Source: Actinomadura sp. NAK00032 (lineage in GTDB: Bacteria > Actinomycetota > Actinomycetes > Streptosporangiales > Streptosporangiaceae). From it: a stretch of DNA of 64,000 bases. The stretch covers positions 1,860,001 to 1,924,000 of the forward strand of contig NZ_CP054932.1 of the NCBI RefSeq assembly GCF_013364275.1. The letters run 5' to 3'. The notes beneath the pieces were generated by a model. That model saw only the letters and a program-made list of their open reading frames with translations, was not told the DNA's origin and made no database searches. Of the stretch, positions 41,238-50,467 are shown one piece after another. A program made the position numbers and the translations under genes. Each line of letters starts with the position of its first letter. Position 1 is the first letter of the stretch.

Positions 41238-41252
41238 TGAAAGTAACTCTCA
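41238..41252. promoter_or_regulatory. Candidate TetR operator upstream of the MFS-tetR operon
   Basis: The 15-mer TGAAAGTAACTCTCA is a near palindrome (TGA-AGT-ACT-TCA). Partial copies occur nearer the start codon (TGAGAGTGAC overlapping the MFS start at about 41202-41211, and TGAGTGCAACT at 41221-41231), giving three sites on one face of the promoter. Confidence 0.45.
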
Positions 41253-41307
41253 AAAGAGGTCGTATGTCAATCGCGCTGAATGCTGGCGCCCGTCCGGGTA
41301 TGCGCTG

Positions 41308-41313
41308 TAATTT
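41308..41313 (+). promoter_or_regulatory. -10 box for a leaderless hypothetical gene
   Basis: TAATTT stands exactly 7 nt before ATG 41321 in an AT-rich patch; no ribosome-binding site precedes that ATG. Confidence 0.5.
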
Positions 41314-41320
41314 TGATTAC

Positions 41321-41842
41321 ATGAGTACGAGTGAAGCGGCGGAAGAGCTCCGCGGCTGGTTCTCCGGGCGGCTTCCGGACGGCTGGTTCGACGGCGTGCC
41401 CGAGGTCGTCCTCGACCGCGAGGAGGCCAGTGTCATCGGCCGGCTGCCGCTGCCGGCGGCGGCCGCCGAGGTGTCGGGCGCGGAACGGGCCGGCGTGATC
41501 GCCGGGCACGTCCAGCGCTTCCGCGAGGAGACCCGCGAGCGGCGCATCGGCATCGCGCGCGAGGCCGAGCAGCGCTTCGGCTACAAGGTCTCCTGGGGCG
41601 TCGAGTGCGACGGCGAGCGGGAGATGTTCACCCACCTGTCGGTGCCGGTCATGACCCGGCTGCGACAGCCCGAGCGGCGCGTCCTGGACACGCTCGTGGA
41701 CGCCGGCGTCGCGCGCAGCCGCAGTGACGCGCTCGCCTGGTGCGTCCGGCTCGTCGGCAAGAACACCGACGCGTGGCTCGCCGAGCTGCGCACCGCGCTG
41801 CAGCACGTCGAGCGCGCCCGCGCCGCCGGTCCGAAGGCCTGA
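41321..41842 (+). CDS. Conserved hypothetical protein
   Basis: The product has 173 residues and is soluble. The N-terminal and middle parts (GWFDGVPEVVLDREEASVIG, HVQRFREETRERRIGIAREAE) are helical and charged. The C-terminal 60 residues (VLDTLVDAGVARSRSDALAW) resemble the ribbon-helix-helix pattern of small DNA-binding proteins, which is only suggestive. I do not recognise a named family. The start was chosen by the leaderless -10 box; the reading from 41237 crosses the TetR operator. A 12-bp hairpin follows. Confidence 0.7.
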   Translation: MSTSEAAEELRGWFSGRLPDGWFDGVPEVVLDREEASVIGRLPLPAAAAEVSGAERAGVIAGHVQRFREETRERRIGIAREAEQRFGYKVSWGVECDGEREMFTHLSVPVMTRLRQPERRVLDTLVDAGVARSRSDALAWCVRLVGKNTDAWLAELRTALQHVERARAAGPKA

Positions 41843-41847
41843 GCCCG

Positions 41848-41876
41848 TCCGGCGCGGCCCCGCCGGCCGCGCCGGA
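41848..41876 (+). terminator. 12-bp hairpin after the hypothetical gene
   Basis: TCCGGCGCGGCC pairs with GGCCGCGCCGGA around a 5-nt loop, 6 nt after the stop codon. Confidence 0.65.
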
Positions 41877-42019
41877 GCCGCGCCGGAACCGGCCACTGGC
41901 CCTTACCGGACGGGCCTTACGGCACCCCGGCTTTCCCATATCGGCGGGAGAACTGTCCCCGCCGGGCCATAATTGAGCGTTCTTCCCGGCAGGGACAGGT
42001 CGCTCGGAGGGAAGCCCAG

Positions 42020-42907
42020 ATGGGGGTTCGGCGTACGGGAACACCGCGGCGCGCGGAGTCGCGCGGCGGGCGGAGCGAGGGCGCGCGCCGCCGGCCCGCC
42101 GAGGGCGGGCGGCTCGTCTCCGCGCTCCGCCGCAGCGGCCCGTACGCGGCCGTCCGCGACGCCGTCTACCGGTTGTACGAGCGCCGTGTCGAGGCCGACC
42201 TGCCCACCGACGTCACCCCCCGGCACGTCGGCGTGATACTGGACGGTAACCGGCGCTGGGCCAGGTCGATGGGGCTGGCCGACGTCAACACCGGGCACCA
42301 GCGCGGCGCCCAGAAGATCTCCGAACTGCTGCAGTGGAGCGCCGAGGCCGGGGTCGAGGTCGTCACGCTGTGGCTGCTGTCGACCGACAACCTGAACCGC
42401 CCCGCCGACCAGCTGGACCCGCTGCTGGAGATCATCGAGAACACCGTCCGCAAGCTCGCCGCCGACGGCTGGCACGTCAAGCCCGTCGGCGCCCTCGACC
42501 TCCTGCCCGACAAGACGGCACGTGTCCTGAAAGACGCGGCCGAGGCCACATCCGCCGCTCCCGGCCTGATTGTGAACGTCGCCGTTGGGTATGGAGGTAG
42601 GCGTGAGATCGCTGATGCGGTGCGCTCACTGCTCATCGAGCAGGCGAGCCGGGGCACCAGCATCGAGGAACTCGCCGAGTCCCTCGAAGTGGAGCACATC
42701 GCGGAGCATCTCTACACGCGCGGCCAGCCGGACCCCGACCTGGTCATCCGCACCTCGGGCGAGCAGCGGCTCTCCGGCTTCATGCTCTGGCAGAGCGCCC
42801 ACTCGGAGTTCTACTTCTGCGAGGTCCACTGGCCGGACTTCCGCAAGGTCGACTTCCTCCGGGCCATGCGCTCCTACGCCGCGCGGCACCGGCGCTACGG
42901 TACCTGA
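42020..42907 (+). CDS. uppS: Short-chain Z-isoprenyl diphosphate synthase (UppS family)
   Basis: This cis-prenyltransferase extends allylic diphosphates with IPP. It has 295 residues including a basic 30-residue N-terminal extension. Asp75 in ILDGNRRWAR is the catalytic Mg-binding residue; TLWLLSTDNLNRP and VIRTSGEQRLSGFMLWQS are family signatures. Position and sequence suggest the counterpart of Rv1086, which makes Z,E-farnesyl diphosphate (recalled), but product length cannot be read reliably. The ATG has GGAGGG at 8 nt. phoH2 follows after 75 nt. Confidence 0.88.
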   Translation: MGVRRTGTPRRAESRGGRSEGARRRPAEGGRLVSALRRSGPYAAVRDAVYRLYERRVEADLPTDVTPRHVGVILDGNRRWARSMGLADVNTGHQRGAQKISELLQWSAEAGVEVVTLWLLSTDNLNRPADQLDPLLEIIENTVRKLAADGWHVKPVGALDLLPDKTARVLKDAAEATSAAPGLIVNVAVGYGGRREIADAVRSLLIEQASRGTSIEELAESLEVEHIAEHLYTRGQPDPDLVIRTSGEQRLSGFMLWQSAHSEFYFCEVHWPDFRKVDFLRAMRSYAARHRRYGT

Positions 42908-42982
42908 CCGTCCTTCGCGGACCACCGCCCCCTGGGCGGACCCCGGCGCCACCCGTAGGTTCCCCATTCCCAGGGAGATCGA

Positions 42983-44350
42983 GTGGCCACATCCTCCGCG
43001 CGCCGTCCCGGCACGTCCGGGATCCCCTCCGGAACGACAGTCCCGGATCGGCGCACGTACGTCCTCGACACCAGCGTCCTGCTCGCCGACCCCGGGGCGC
43101 TGACCCGGTTCGCCGAGCACGAGGTCGTACTCCCCATCGTCGTGATCTCCGAGCTGGAGGCCAAGCGCCACCACCCCGAGCTCGGGTACTTCGCCCGGCA
43201 GGCACTGCGCACGCTGGACGACCTGCGGCTGCGGCACGGGCGGCTGGACGAGGCCGTGTCCGTCGAGGGGCCGCTCGGCGACCAGGGCGGCACCCTCCGG
43301 GTCGAGCTGAACCACTCCGACCCGAGCGTCCTGCCGGACGGGTTCCGGCTCGGCGACAACGACACCCGGATCCTGTCGGTGGCCGGGTGGCTCGCCCGCG
43401 AGGGACGCGACGTCGTGCTCGTCTCCAAGGACCTGCCGATGCGGGTGAAGGCGTCCGCGGTCGGGCTCGCCGCCGAGGAGTACCGGGCCGAGCTCGCGGT
43501 CGTGGAGTCCGGCTGGACCGGCATGCGCGAGCTGGAGGTGCCCGCCGGGGCCGTCGAGCAGCTGTACGACTCGGGCGGCGCCGACCTGGAGGAGGCCCGG
43601 GACCTGCCCTGCCACACGGGGCTGCGGCTGCTGTCGGAGCGCGGCTCCGCGCTCGGCCGGACGCTGCCGGACAAGTCGGTCAAGCTGGTGCGCGGCGACC
43701 GCGAGGTGTTCGGGCTGCGCGGCCGGTCCGCGGAGCAGCGGATCGCGCTCGACCTGCTGATGGACGAGGACGTCGGCATCGTCTCGCTCGGCGGGCGGGC
43801 CGGCACCGGCAAGTCGGCGCTCGCGCTGTGCGCGGGCCTGGAGGCCGTGATGGAGCGGCGCCGGCACCGCAAGGTCGTGGTGTTCCGCCCGCTGTACGCG
43901 GTCGGCGGCCAGGACCTCGGCTACCTGCCCGGCTCGGAGAACGAGAAGATGTCGCCGTGGGCGCAGGCCGTCTACGACACGCTGTCGGCGGTGACGACGC
44001 CGGAGGTCATCGACGAGGTCCTCGACCGCGGGATGCTGGAGGTCCTGCCGCTCACCCACATCCGCGGCCGCTCGCTGCACGACGCGTTCGTGATCGTGGA
44101 CGAGGCGCAGTCGCTGGAGCGCGGCGTGCTGCTGACCGTCCTGTCGCGGATCGGCGCCGGGTCGCGGGTCGTGCTGACCCATGACGTGGCGCAGCGCGAC
44201 AACCTGCGGGTGGGGCGGCACGACGGGGTCGCGGCCGTGGTGGAACGTTTGAAGGGCCACCCGCTCTTCGCGCACGTGACGCTGACCAGGTCGGAGCGGT
44301 CGCCGATCGCCGAGCTGGTGACCGACATGCTGGGCGACGTGGGCGCCTGA
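42983..44350 (+). CDS. phoH2: PhoH2: PIN ribonuclease fused to PhoH ATPase
   Basis: The product has 455 residues. The N-terminal PIN domain (about 25-150) has Asp29 in [11 protein letters not shown] and further acids in GDNDTRILS, a Mg-dependent RNase site. The C-terminal PhoH ATPase has Walker [10 protein letters not shown] with Lys277 and Walker [11 protein letters not shown]. PhoH2 proteins are reported to act as RNA helicase/RNase. In mycobacteria an overlapping antitoxin-like gene (phoAT) precedes phoH2; no such gene is seen in the 75 nt between uppS and this start. The GTG has AGGGAG at 6 nt. Confidence 0.92.
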   Translation: MATSSARRPGTSGIPSGTTVPDRRTYVLDTSVLLADPGALTRFAEHEVVLPIVVISELEAKRHHPELGYFARQALRTLDDLRLRHGRLDEAVSVEGPLGDQGGTLRVELNHSDPSVLPDGFRLGDNDTRILSVAGWLAREGRDVVLVSKDLPMRVKASAVGLAAEEYRAELAVVESGWTGMRELEVPAGAVEQLYDSGGADLEEARDLPCHTGLRLLSERGSALGRTLPDKSVKLVRGDREVFGLRGRSAEQRIALDLLMDEDVGIVSLGGRAGTGKSALALCAGLEAVMERRRHRKVVVFRPLYAVGGQDLGYLPGSENEKMSPWAQAVYDTLSAVTTPEVIDEVLDRGMLEVLPLTHIRGRSLHDAFVIVDEAQSLERGVLLTVLSRIGAGSRVVLTHDVAQRDNLRVGRHDGVAAVVERLKGHPLFAHVTLTRSERSPIAELVTDMLGDVGA

Positions 44351-44398
44351 CACGAGCGCCCGGCGCGGGCGCCGCGCGCATGAGCCGCGCGCATGAGC

Positions 44399-44434
44399 AG
44401 ACCCCGGTGGGGCCGAACCGGTCCGCCGGGGTCT
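44399..44434 (+). terminator. Terminator after phoH2
   Basis: AGACCCCGG pairs with CCGGGGTCT around an 18-nt loop, about 50 nt after the stop, followed by a T/C-rich stretch. Confidence 0.6.
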
Positions 44435-44826
44435 CGTCGTCTCAGAACACGCGTATCCCTTCCCTACGGATCGTGATCGGCAAACCTCGTACCGTAGAGT
44501 TGTGATTAAGGTCATATTCAGGGCGCCAATAGCGGAGACGTGCAGGCGGGCCGGGCGTTTCGGTGCCGCGAAGGGGGAGTTGACAACGGCCCCGTAGGCC
44601 GCATTGGTCTCGTTTCGGTTGCGAAGCGGCCCGCGGACTCCGGCATTGTGTCTCCTCGTAAGCACCCCCGAGCGGTGCCAGGCCGGAGCGCGGCCCCCCA
44701 AAAGACGCGCCCCGGACGAGGCGCCCGCCGGGCCCGGAGCCGCACGCACCCCTGGCGGCCGGCCGGGCCGGGGTGGAAACAGCTCGTCCGCGTGTCCATG
44801 CGCGTGCGACCGTCGGAAGGACCGCC
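44435..44826 (+). other. Long non-coding region and leader of the lytic-transglycosylase gene
   Basis: There is no credible gene here. The first 90 nt are AT-rich for this genome and probably carry a promoter (TTGTGATTAAGGTCATATT at 44500-44518). A consensus -35 TTGACA sits at 44580-44585 with only a weak -10 partner. CCTCGTAAGC at about 44653 matches the 3' end of c-di-AMP (ydaO) riboswitches, which often control such cell-wall genes, but the GGGGACCCA and GGGGUGAAUC cores are missing. The leader would be about 200-300 nt. Confidence 0.4.
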
Positions 44827-45792
44827 TTGTACGGAGACCGTCCCGGGTCCCCTAGGCGAGACGAACGACAGAACTTCGGCGACCTCCCGGCCCCCGTCGC
44901 GGACGCGATGGCCGCTTTCGAGACGCCGTCTCCCGCCGGGCAGCCGTCCCCCGAGCAGCCCTCCGCCGAGCGGCAGGCCCCGCCGGCGTCCGCGCCGCAC
45001 GAGGACGACGTGCACGTCGCCGGTGCCGCCCGCGCCGCCGCCCCCGGCGGCGACACGCTCGGCTTCGGCTCCGCCGAGCCGCCGCCCCCCGGCGGCCGGG
45101 CCCGCTCCCGGCGCGCCGGCGGTTCCGGCTCCGGCGGGCGCACCGGCCTGCGGATCGCCGCCGTCGCGGCGGGCGCCGCCGTGGTGATCGGCGGCGGCGC
45201 GGTCGCCGCGTTCGCGTTCGCCGGCGGGTCCGGCGACTCGGGCGACGCCGCCGCGACCGTCCAGCCGACCCGGCAGCTGGCGGACGCCGCCGCGCCCAAG
45301 GTCGACCCGAAGGTGCTGGAGCAGCAGCGGCGCGAGCTCGCCCTCGAACGCGCGTCCCGCGAGACGCGCGAGGACGACGGCAAGGGCCCCGCCCTGCGGC
45401 CCAAGGGCGCCCCGATCCCGACCAAGACGCCGGAGAAGAAGAAGGACGGCGACGACGGCGGCGGCGCCCCGCTCGGCGACCCGACGCCGAAGGGCGAGGC
45501 GCAGGAGATCGCCAAGAGGCTCATGCCGAGCTTCGGGTTCACCGGCGACGGCCAGTTCGGCTGCCTGGTGAAGCTGTGGGACCGCGAGAGCGGCTGGAAC
45601 ACCCACGCGGCCAACCCGTCGGGCGCGTACGGCATCCCGCAGGCGCTGCCCGGTTCCAAGATGTCGAGCGCCGGCCCCGACTGGCGCAACAACGCCACCA
45701 CCCAGATCAAGTGGGGCCTCGGCTACATCAAGAACCGCTACAAGACGCCCTGCGGCGGCTGGTCGCACTTCCAGTCGGCCGGCTGGTACTGA
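44827..45792 (+). CDS. Lytic transglycosylase-like membrane-anchored protein
   Basis: The product has 321 residues: a Pro/Ala/Gly-rich cytoplasmic N-terminus (1-95), one membrane helix (about 100-125), an extracytoplasmic linker rich in Lys/Asp/Gly, and a small C-terminal lysozyme-like domain with the putative catalytic Glu254 in LWDRESGWNTHAANPSGAYG and IPQALPGSKM. This fold cleaves peptidoglycan glycan strands. I chose TTG 44827 because GGAAGGA lies 5 nt upstream; GTG 44773 is an alternative. Confidence 0.85.
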   Translation: MYGDRPGSPRRDERQNFGDLPAPVADAMAAFETPSPAGQPSPEQPSAERQAPPASAPHEDDVHVAGAARAAAPGGDTLGFGSAEPPPPGGRARSRRAGGSGSGGRTGLRIAAVAAGAAVVIGGGAVAAFAFAGGSGDSGDAAATVQPTRQLADAAAPKVDPKVLEQQRRELALERASRETREDDGKGPALRPKGAPIPTKTPEKKKDGDDGGGAPLGDPTPKGEAQEIAKRLMPSFGFTGDGQFGCLVKLWDRESGWNTHAANPSGAYGIPQALPGSKMSSAGPDWRNNATTQIKWGLGYIKNRYKTPCGGWSHFQSAGWY

Positions 45793-45858
45793 TCCCGGCC
45801 CGGCGCGTCCCGGCGCCCGCACGGGCCGCTGGGACGCGCACAGGCCCTGCGAGGGGCG

Positions 45859-47271
45859 TCAGCCGCGGGGGCGCCAGCCGGGCGAGCCGGTCATGCCGAG
45901 CACGTCGAGCGCCGCGTCGAGCTGCTCGACGGTCAGCTTCCCGTCGTCGACGTAGCCGCGTTCGAGCACGACCTCGCGGATCGTCCGGCGCTCCCTGAGC
46001 GCCTGCTTGGCGACCTTCGCCGCCTCCTCGTACCCGATGTAGCGGTTCAGCGGCGTCACGATCGACGGCGAGGACTCGGCGTACTCGCGCATCCGGTCGG
46101 CGTCGGCCTCGATGCCGTCCACGCAGCGGTCCGCCAGCAGCCGCGACACGTTGGCCAGCAGCGTGACCGACTCCAGCACGTTGCGGGCCAGCATCGGCAG
46201 CATCACGTTCAGCTCGAAGTTGCCGGCCGCGCCGCCGAACGCGACCGCCGCGTCGTTCCCGATGACCTGCGCGGCGACCTGCGCCACCGCCTCCGGGATG
46301 ACCGGGTTGACCTTCCCCGGCATGATCGACGACCCGGGCTGCAGGTCCGGCAGCCGGATCTCGGCGAGCCCGGCGCGCGGCCCGGACCCCATCCAGCGCA
46401 GATCGTTGGCGATCTTGTTGAGGCTGACCGCGACGGTGCGCAGCGCGCCGCTCGCCTCGACCAGGCCGTCCCGCGCGCCCTGCGCCTCGAAGTGGTCGCG
46501 GGCCTCGGTCAGCGGCAGCCCGGTGACCCGCGCGATCTCCGCGATGACGCGCGCGGCGAAGCCCTCCGGGGTGTTGATGCCGGTGCCGACCGCCGTCCCG
46601 CCGAGCGGCAGCTCCGCGAGCCGCGGCAGCACGGCCTCCAGCCGCTCGACGCCGTGCCGCACCTGCGCCGCGTACCCGCCGAACTCCTGGCCGAGCGTCA
46701 CGGGCGTGGCGTCCATCAGGTGGGTGCGGCCCGACTTCACCACGGTCCGGAACTCGCCGGCCTTGCGCGCCAGCGCGGCCTCCAGATGCCGCAGCGCGGG
46801 AATCAGGTCGTTCAGGACGCCCCCGGTGGCCGCGATGTGGATCGAGGAGGGGAACACGTCGTTGGACGACTGGGAGGCGTTCACGTGGTCGTTCGGATGG
46901 ACGGGGCGGCCGAGCCGCTCCTGCGCCAGCGTCGCGACGACCTCGTTGGCGTTCATGTTGGACGACGTCCCCGACCCGGTCTGGAACACGTCGATGGGGA
47001 ACTGGTCGTTCCAACGGCCGTCCGCGACCTCCCGCGCCGCCTCGGTGATCGCGGCGGCGACGTCCGCGTCGAGCACGCCCAGCTCGGCGTTGACCGTGGC
47101 CGCCGCGGCCTTGATGTGGCCGAGCGCGGCGATGTGCGCGGCCTCCAGCGGCCGGCCGGAGATCGGGAAGTTCTCCACCGCGCGCTGGGTCTGCGCCCGC
47201 CACCTGGCCGCCGCCGGGACCCGCACCTCGCCCATGGAGTCGTGCTCGACCCGGAACTCCTGCTCGGACAT
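45859..47271 (-). CDS. fumC: Fumarate hydratase, class II
   Basis: This TCA-cycle enzyme interconverts fumarate and malate without an iron-sulfur cluster. It has 470 residues. The superfamily signature [11 protein letters not shown] with the catalytic Ser, and [14 protein letters not shown] and [11 protein letters not shown] are all intact. The ATG 47271 has GGGGAGG at 4 nt; the reading to 47355 adds a low-quality leader. A class I fumarase is encoded 1.5 kb upstream on the same strand with a kinase between them. Confidence 0.94.
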   Translation of the reverse strand: MSEQEFRVEHDSMGEVRVPAAARWRAQTQRAVENFPISGRPLEAAHIAALGHIKAAAATVNAELGVLDADVAAAITEAAREVADGRWNDQFPIDVFQTGSGTSSNMNANEVVATLAQERLGRPVHPNDHVNASQSSNDVFPSSIHIAATGGVLNDLIPALRHLEAALARKAGEFRTVVKSGRTHLMDATPVTLGQEFGGYAAQVRHGVERLEAVLPRLAELPLGGTAVGTGINTPEGFAARVIAEIARVTGLPLTEARDHFEAQGARDGLVEASGALRTVAVSLNKIANDLRWMGSGPRAGLAEIRLPDLQPGSSIMPGKVNPVIPEAVAQVAAQVIGNDAAVAFGGAAGNFELNVMLPMLARNVLESVTLLANVSRLLADRCVDGIEADADRMREYAESSPSIVTPLNRYIGYEEAAKVAKQALRERRTIREVVLERGYVDDGKLTVEQLDAALDVLGMTGSPGWRPRG

Positions 47272-47390
47272 GGAAGCCTCCCCTTCGAAACCGCTGCCGT
47301 CCTTCATGGCAGCCTGCCAGGTGGCTCCCGCATTCCCCGGGGTGGGCGTTCTCACTCCCCGCCCGCCCCCGGGTCACCTGCGGCCCGGGC

Positions 47391-48653
47391 TCATCCCTTG
47401 TTCAGGGTGTAGTTCTTGCGCTCGCCGGGCGCCCCGGCCGGCTTCTGCTCGCCGTTCACCCACACGTCGCAGGCGGACGCGTCGTAGACCACCGCGTTGA
47501 GGCGGGGCTGGTCGTAGCGCCGCGCGTCGCCCTTGTGCAGGGTCTCGTCGCTGAGCACGGTGATCGCGTCGCCGGGCACCGACACGAAGATCTTGCACGC
47601 GTCGGTGCGGGCCCGCACGACCAGCGTGGCCGACTCGGCGCCGGGCGGCGCGGCGGCCTGCGCGGTACCGGCCGGGCTGGACGAGGTCGCCGTGGGGGAG
47701 GGCCCCGGGCTCTCCCGCATCATGCCGACGATCAGCGCGGTCGCGCCGATCCCGCAGGACGCGACGGTCGCGCCGATCAGCGCGATCACGGCCATCAGCC
47801 GGTAGCGGGGCGTCGGCGGGCGGCGGCCGGAGCGCGGCCCGGCGAGGGCCCGTTCGAGCCGGTCGACGGCCCGCGCGTGGCTGAGCCGGCGGGTCGGGTT
47901 CTTCTCCAGCAGCCCGGTGATGACGGGCGCGAGCGCGCCCGCGTTCTGCGGGGACGGGGTCGACTCGTTCGCCAGCGCGGACAGCGTCGCCATCACGTTC
48001 TCGCGCTCGAACGGCGGGCGGCCCTCCAGCGCCGCGTACAGCGTCGCGCCGAGGGACCACAGGTCCGACCGGGGGGTGGCCTTCTCCCCGGCGGCGACCT
48101 CGGGCGCCACGTACGCGGGCGAGCCCATGAAGTGGCCCGTCTTGGTCAGGCTCGCGGAGCCGGAGGAGAACGCGAGCCCGAAGTCGGTCAGCACGACCCG
48201 GTCGCCGTCCAGCAGCACGTTGCTGGGCTTGAGGTCGCGGTGCACGATCCCGGCCTTGTGCGCGGTGTTGAGGGCGTCCAGCAGGGCGCGGCCGATGTGC
48301 GCGACGCGGTCGGGCGGCAGCGGGCCCGAGCGCTCGATGAGCTGCTCGAGGCTGGGCGCCTCGATCATCTCCATCACGATCCAGGGGCGGCCCTGCTCGA
48401 TGACGACGTCGTACACCTCGACGATGGAGTGCGTGCGCAGCTGAGCGGGCGCGCGCGCCTCCCGCAGGGTGCGGCGGTAGAAGACCACCCGGTCGTCCTC
48501 GGAGAGGTCTTCGGGGAGCCGCAGCTCTTTGATCGCCACAGCGCGATCGAGGAGCTCGTCATGCCCTCTCCAGACGGTGCCGTTGGCACCCTGACCTATT
48601 TCCGAGACCAGCCGGTAGCGCGTCGCTAGAACGAGGCGCTCTGACTGTGACAT
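47391..48653 (-). CDS. Serine/threonine protein kinase, membrane-anchored (Hanks type)
   Basis: The product has 420 residues. The kinase domain has Gly-loop GQGANGTVW, Lys42 in AVAIKELR, catalytic Asp140 in HRDLKPSN, and DFG at 157-159, all intact. A membrane helix (about 283-308) leads to a short extracytoplasmic domain with two Cys (ARTDACKIF, ASACDVWVNG). Targets are unknown; the neighbours on both sides are fumarases. A TATAGT promoter precedes it. Confidence 0.92.
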   Translation of the reverse strand: MSQSERLVLATRYRLVSEIGQGANGTVWRGHDELLDRAVAIKELRLPEDLSEDDRVVFYRRTLREARAPAQLRTHSIVEVYDVVIEQGRPWIVMEMIEAPSLEQLIERSGPLPPDRVAHIGRALLDALNTAHKAGIVHRDLKPSNVLLDGDRVVLTDFGLAFSSGSASLTKTGHFMGSPAYVAPEVAAGEKATPRSDLWSLGATLYAALEGRPPFERENVMATLSALANESTPSPQNAGALAPVITGLLEKNPTRRLSHARAVDRLERALAGPRSGRRPPTPRYRLMAVIALIGATVASCGIGATALIVGMMRESPGPSPTATSSSPAGTAQAAAPPGAESATLVVRARTDACKIFVSVPGDAITVLSDETLHKGDARRYDQPRLNAVVYDASACDVWVNGEQKPAGAPGERKNYTLNKG

Positions 48654-48706
48654 GGCGGAAAAGATACCGGAGTGGCCAGGCGGTCATCCGGGAGACCTCA
48701 GGAGGA

Positions 48707-48734
48707 ACTATATTTTCGGCCCAATACTGTGACC
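48707..48734 (-). promoter_or_regulatory. Promoter of the Ser/Thr kinase gene
   Basis: On the minus strand TATAGT (48712-48707) is preceded by a 16-nt spacer and GGTCAC (48734-48729). The start codon is about 50 nt downstream. Confidence 0.5.
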
Positions 48735-48781
48735 TACTGACGAGAAACCGGGCGGGCGGGCGCCCCGCGGCCCGCTGAACA

Positions 48782-48806
48782 GCTCTCCAGAAGGTCGCCG
48801 GAGAGC
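48782..48806 (-). terminator. Hairpin after the class I fumarase gene
   Basis: GCTCTCC pairs with GGAGAGC around an 11-nt loop, 20 nt beyond the stop codon. Confidence 0.55.
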
Positions 48807-48825
48807 CGTCAGCGGCTGCCGAACG

Positions 48826-50466
48826 TCAGCGCCTGCCGATGCTGAGGACGGGCCCGGTGGTGTCGGCGAAGAAGTCCTCGCCCTTGTCGTCCACCACGAT
48901 GAACGCCGGGAAGTCCTCGACCTCGATCTTCCAGACGGCCTCCATCCCGAGTTCCGGGTATTCGAGGACCTCGACCTTCTTGATGCAGTCCTGGGCGAGG
49001 CGGGCGGCCGGGCCGCCGATCGAGCCGAGGTAGAACCCGCCGTGCTCCTCGCACGCGTCGGTGACCTGCTTGGACCGGTTGCCCTTGGCCAGCATCACCA
49101 GCGAGCCGCCGGCCGCCTGGAACTGCTCGACGTAGGAGTCCATCCGGCCGGCGGTGGTCGGGCCGAAGGAGCCGGACGCGTAGCCCTCCGGCGTCTTGGC
49201 GGGCCCCGCGTAGTAGACGGCGTGGTCGCGCAGGTACTGCGGCATGGGCTCGCCCGCGTCCAGCCGCTCCTTGATCTTGGCGTGCGCGATGTCGCGGGCC
49301 ACCACCAGCGGGCCGGTCAGCGACAGCCGCGTCTTCACCGGGTAGCGGGTCAGCTCCGCGCGGATCTCCTCCATCGGCCGGTTCAGGTCGATCCGGACGA
49401 CCTCGTCGTTCAGGTGCTCGTCGGTGGTGTCGGGCAGGTACTGCGCGGGGTCGGTCTCCAGCCGCTCCAGGAACACGCCCTCCGCCGTGATCTTGGCGAG
49501 GGCCTGCCGGTCGGCGCTGCACGACACCGCGATCGCCACCGGGCAGGACGCGCCGTGCCGGGGCAGCCGGATCACCCGCACGTCGTGGCAGAAGTACTTG
49601 CCGCCGAACTGGGCGCCGATGCCGAGCTGCTGCGTCAGCTCGAACACCCGCAGCTCCAGCTCCAGGTCGCGGAAGCCGTTGCCGAGCGGCGAACCCTCGG
49701 TCGGCATCGTGTCCAGGTAGTGGGCCGAGGCGTACTTGGCGGTCTTCAGCGCGTACTCGGCGGACGTCCCGCCGACCACGATCGCCAGGTGGTACGGCGG
49801 GCACGCGGCGGTGCCGAGCGAACGGATCTTCTCCTCCAGGAAGGACATCATCCGCTTCGGGTTCAGGACGGCCTTGGTCTCCTGGTACAGGAACGACTTG
49901 TTCGCGCTGCCGCCGCCCTTGGCCATGAACAGGAACTTGTAGGCGTCGCCGGGGGCCGCGTACAGCTCGATCTGCGCGGGCAGGTTGGAGCCGGTGTTCT
50001 TCTCGTCCCACATGGTGACGGGCGCCATCTGCGAGTAGCGCAGGTTCAGCTTCGTGTACGCGTCGTACACGCCGCGCGAGATGTGCTCCTCATCGGCCCC
50101 GTCGGTCAGGACGTGCTGGCCGCGCTTGCCCATCACGATGGCGGTGCCGGTGTCCTGGCACATGGGCAGGACGCCGCCGGACGCGATGCCCGCGTTCTTC
50201 AGCAGGTCCAGGGCCACGAACCGGTCGTTCGGGGACGCCTCGGGGTCGTCCAGGATCCGCCGGAGCTGCGCCAGGTGCGCCGGGCGCAGCAGGTGCGCGA
50301 TGTCGCGCATCGCGGTCTCGGTGAGCAGCCGCAGCGCCTCCGGCTCGACCTGCAGGAACGTCCGGCCGTTCGCTTCGAACGCGGACACGCCGTCGGAGGT
50401 CAGCAGCCGGTAGTCGGTCTCGTCCGGGCCGAGCGGCAGCAGGTCGGTGTAGGAGAATTCAGGCAT
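48826..50466 (-). CDS. Fumarate hydratase, class I (iron-sulfur)
   Basis: This oxygen-sensitive 4Fe-4S fumarase has 546 residues and joins the alpha and beta domains in one chain. The [10 protein letters not shown] stretch and the [11 protein letters not shown] stretch carry cluster Cys, and [14 protein letters not shown] is the C-terminal domain signature. The ATG 50466 follows GAGGATCT by several bases. Having both classes lets the cell keep the step working when iron or redox conditions change (inference). It ends just before the DMT gene start side on the same strand. Confidence 0.93.
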   Translation of the reverse strand: MPEFSYTDLLPLGPDETDYRLLTSDGVSAFEANGRTFLQVEPEALRLLTETAMRDIAHLLRPAHLAQLRRILDDPEASPNDRFVALDLLKNAGIASGGVLPMCQDTGTAIVMGKRGQHVLTDGADEEHISRGVYDAYTKLNLRYSQMAPVTMWDEKNTGSNLPAQIELYAAPGDAYKFLFMAKGGGSANKSFLYQETKAVLNPKRMMSFLEEKIRSLGTAACPPYHLAIVVGGTSAEYALKTAKYASAHYLDTMPTEGSPLGNGFRDLELELRVFELTQQLGIGAQFGGKYFCHDVRVIRLPRHGASCPVAIAVSCSADRQALAKITAEGVFLERLETDPAQYLPDTTDEHLNDEVVRIDLNRPMEEIRAELTRYPVKTRLSLTGPLVVARDIAHAKIKERLDAGEPMPQYLRDHAVYYAGPAKTPEGYASGSFGPTTAGRMDSYVEQFQAAGGSLVMLAKGNRSKQVTDACEEHGGFYLGSIGGPAARLAQDCIKKVEVLEYPELGMEAVWKIEVEDFPAFIVVDDKGEDFFADTTGPVLSIGRR

Positions 50467-50467
50467 C

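Noticed and set aside
44653..44662. Calling a c-di-AMP riboswitch upstream of the lytic-transglycosylase gene
   Set aside because: Only the final CCTCGTAAGC matches; the two conserved G-rich core segments are not present, so it is kept as a finding and not a feature call.
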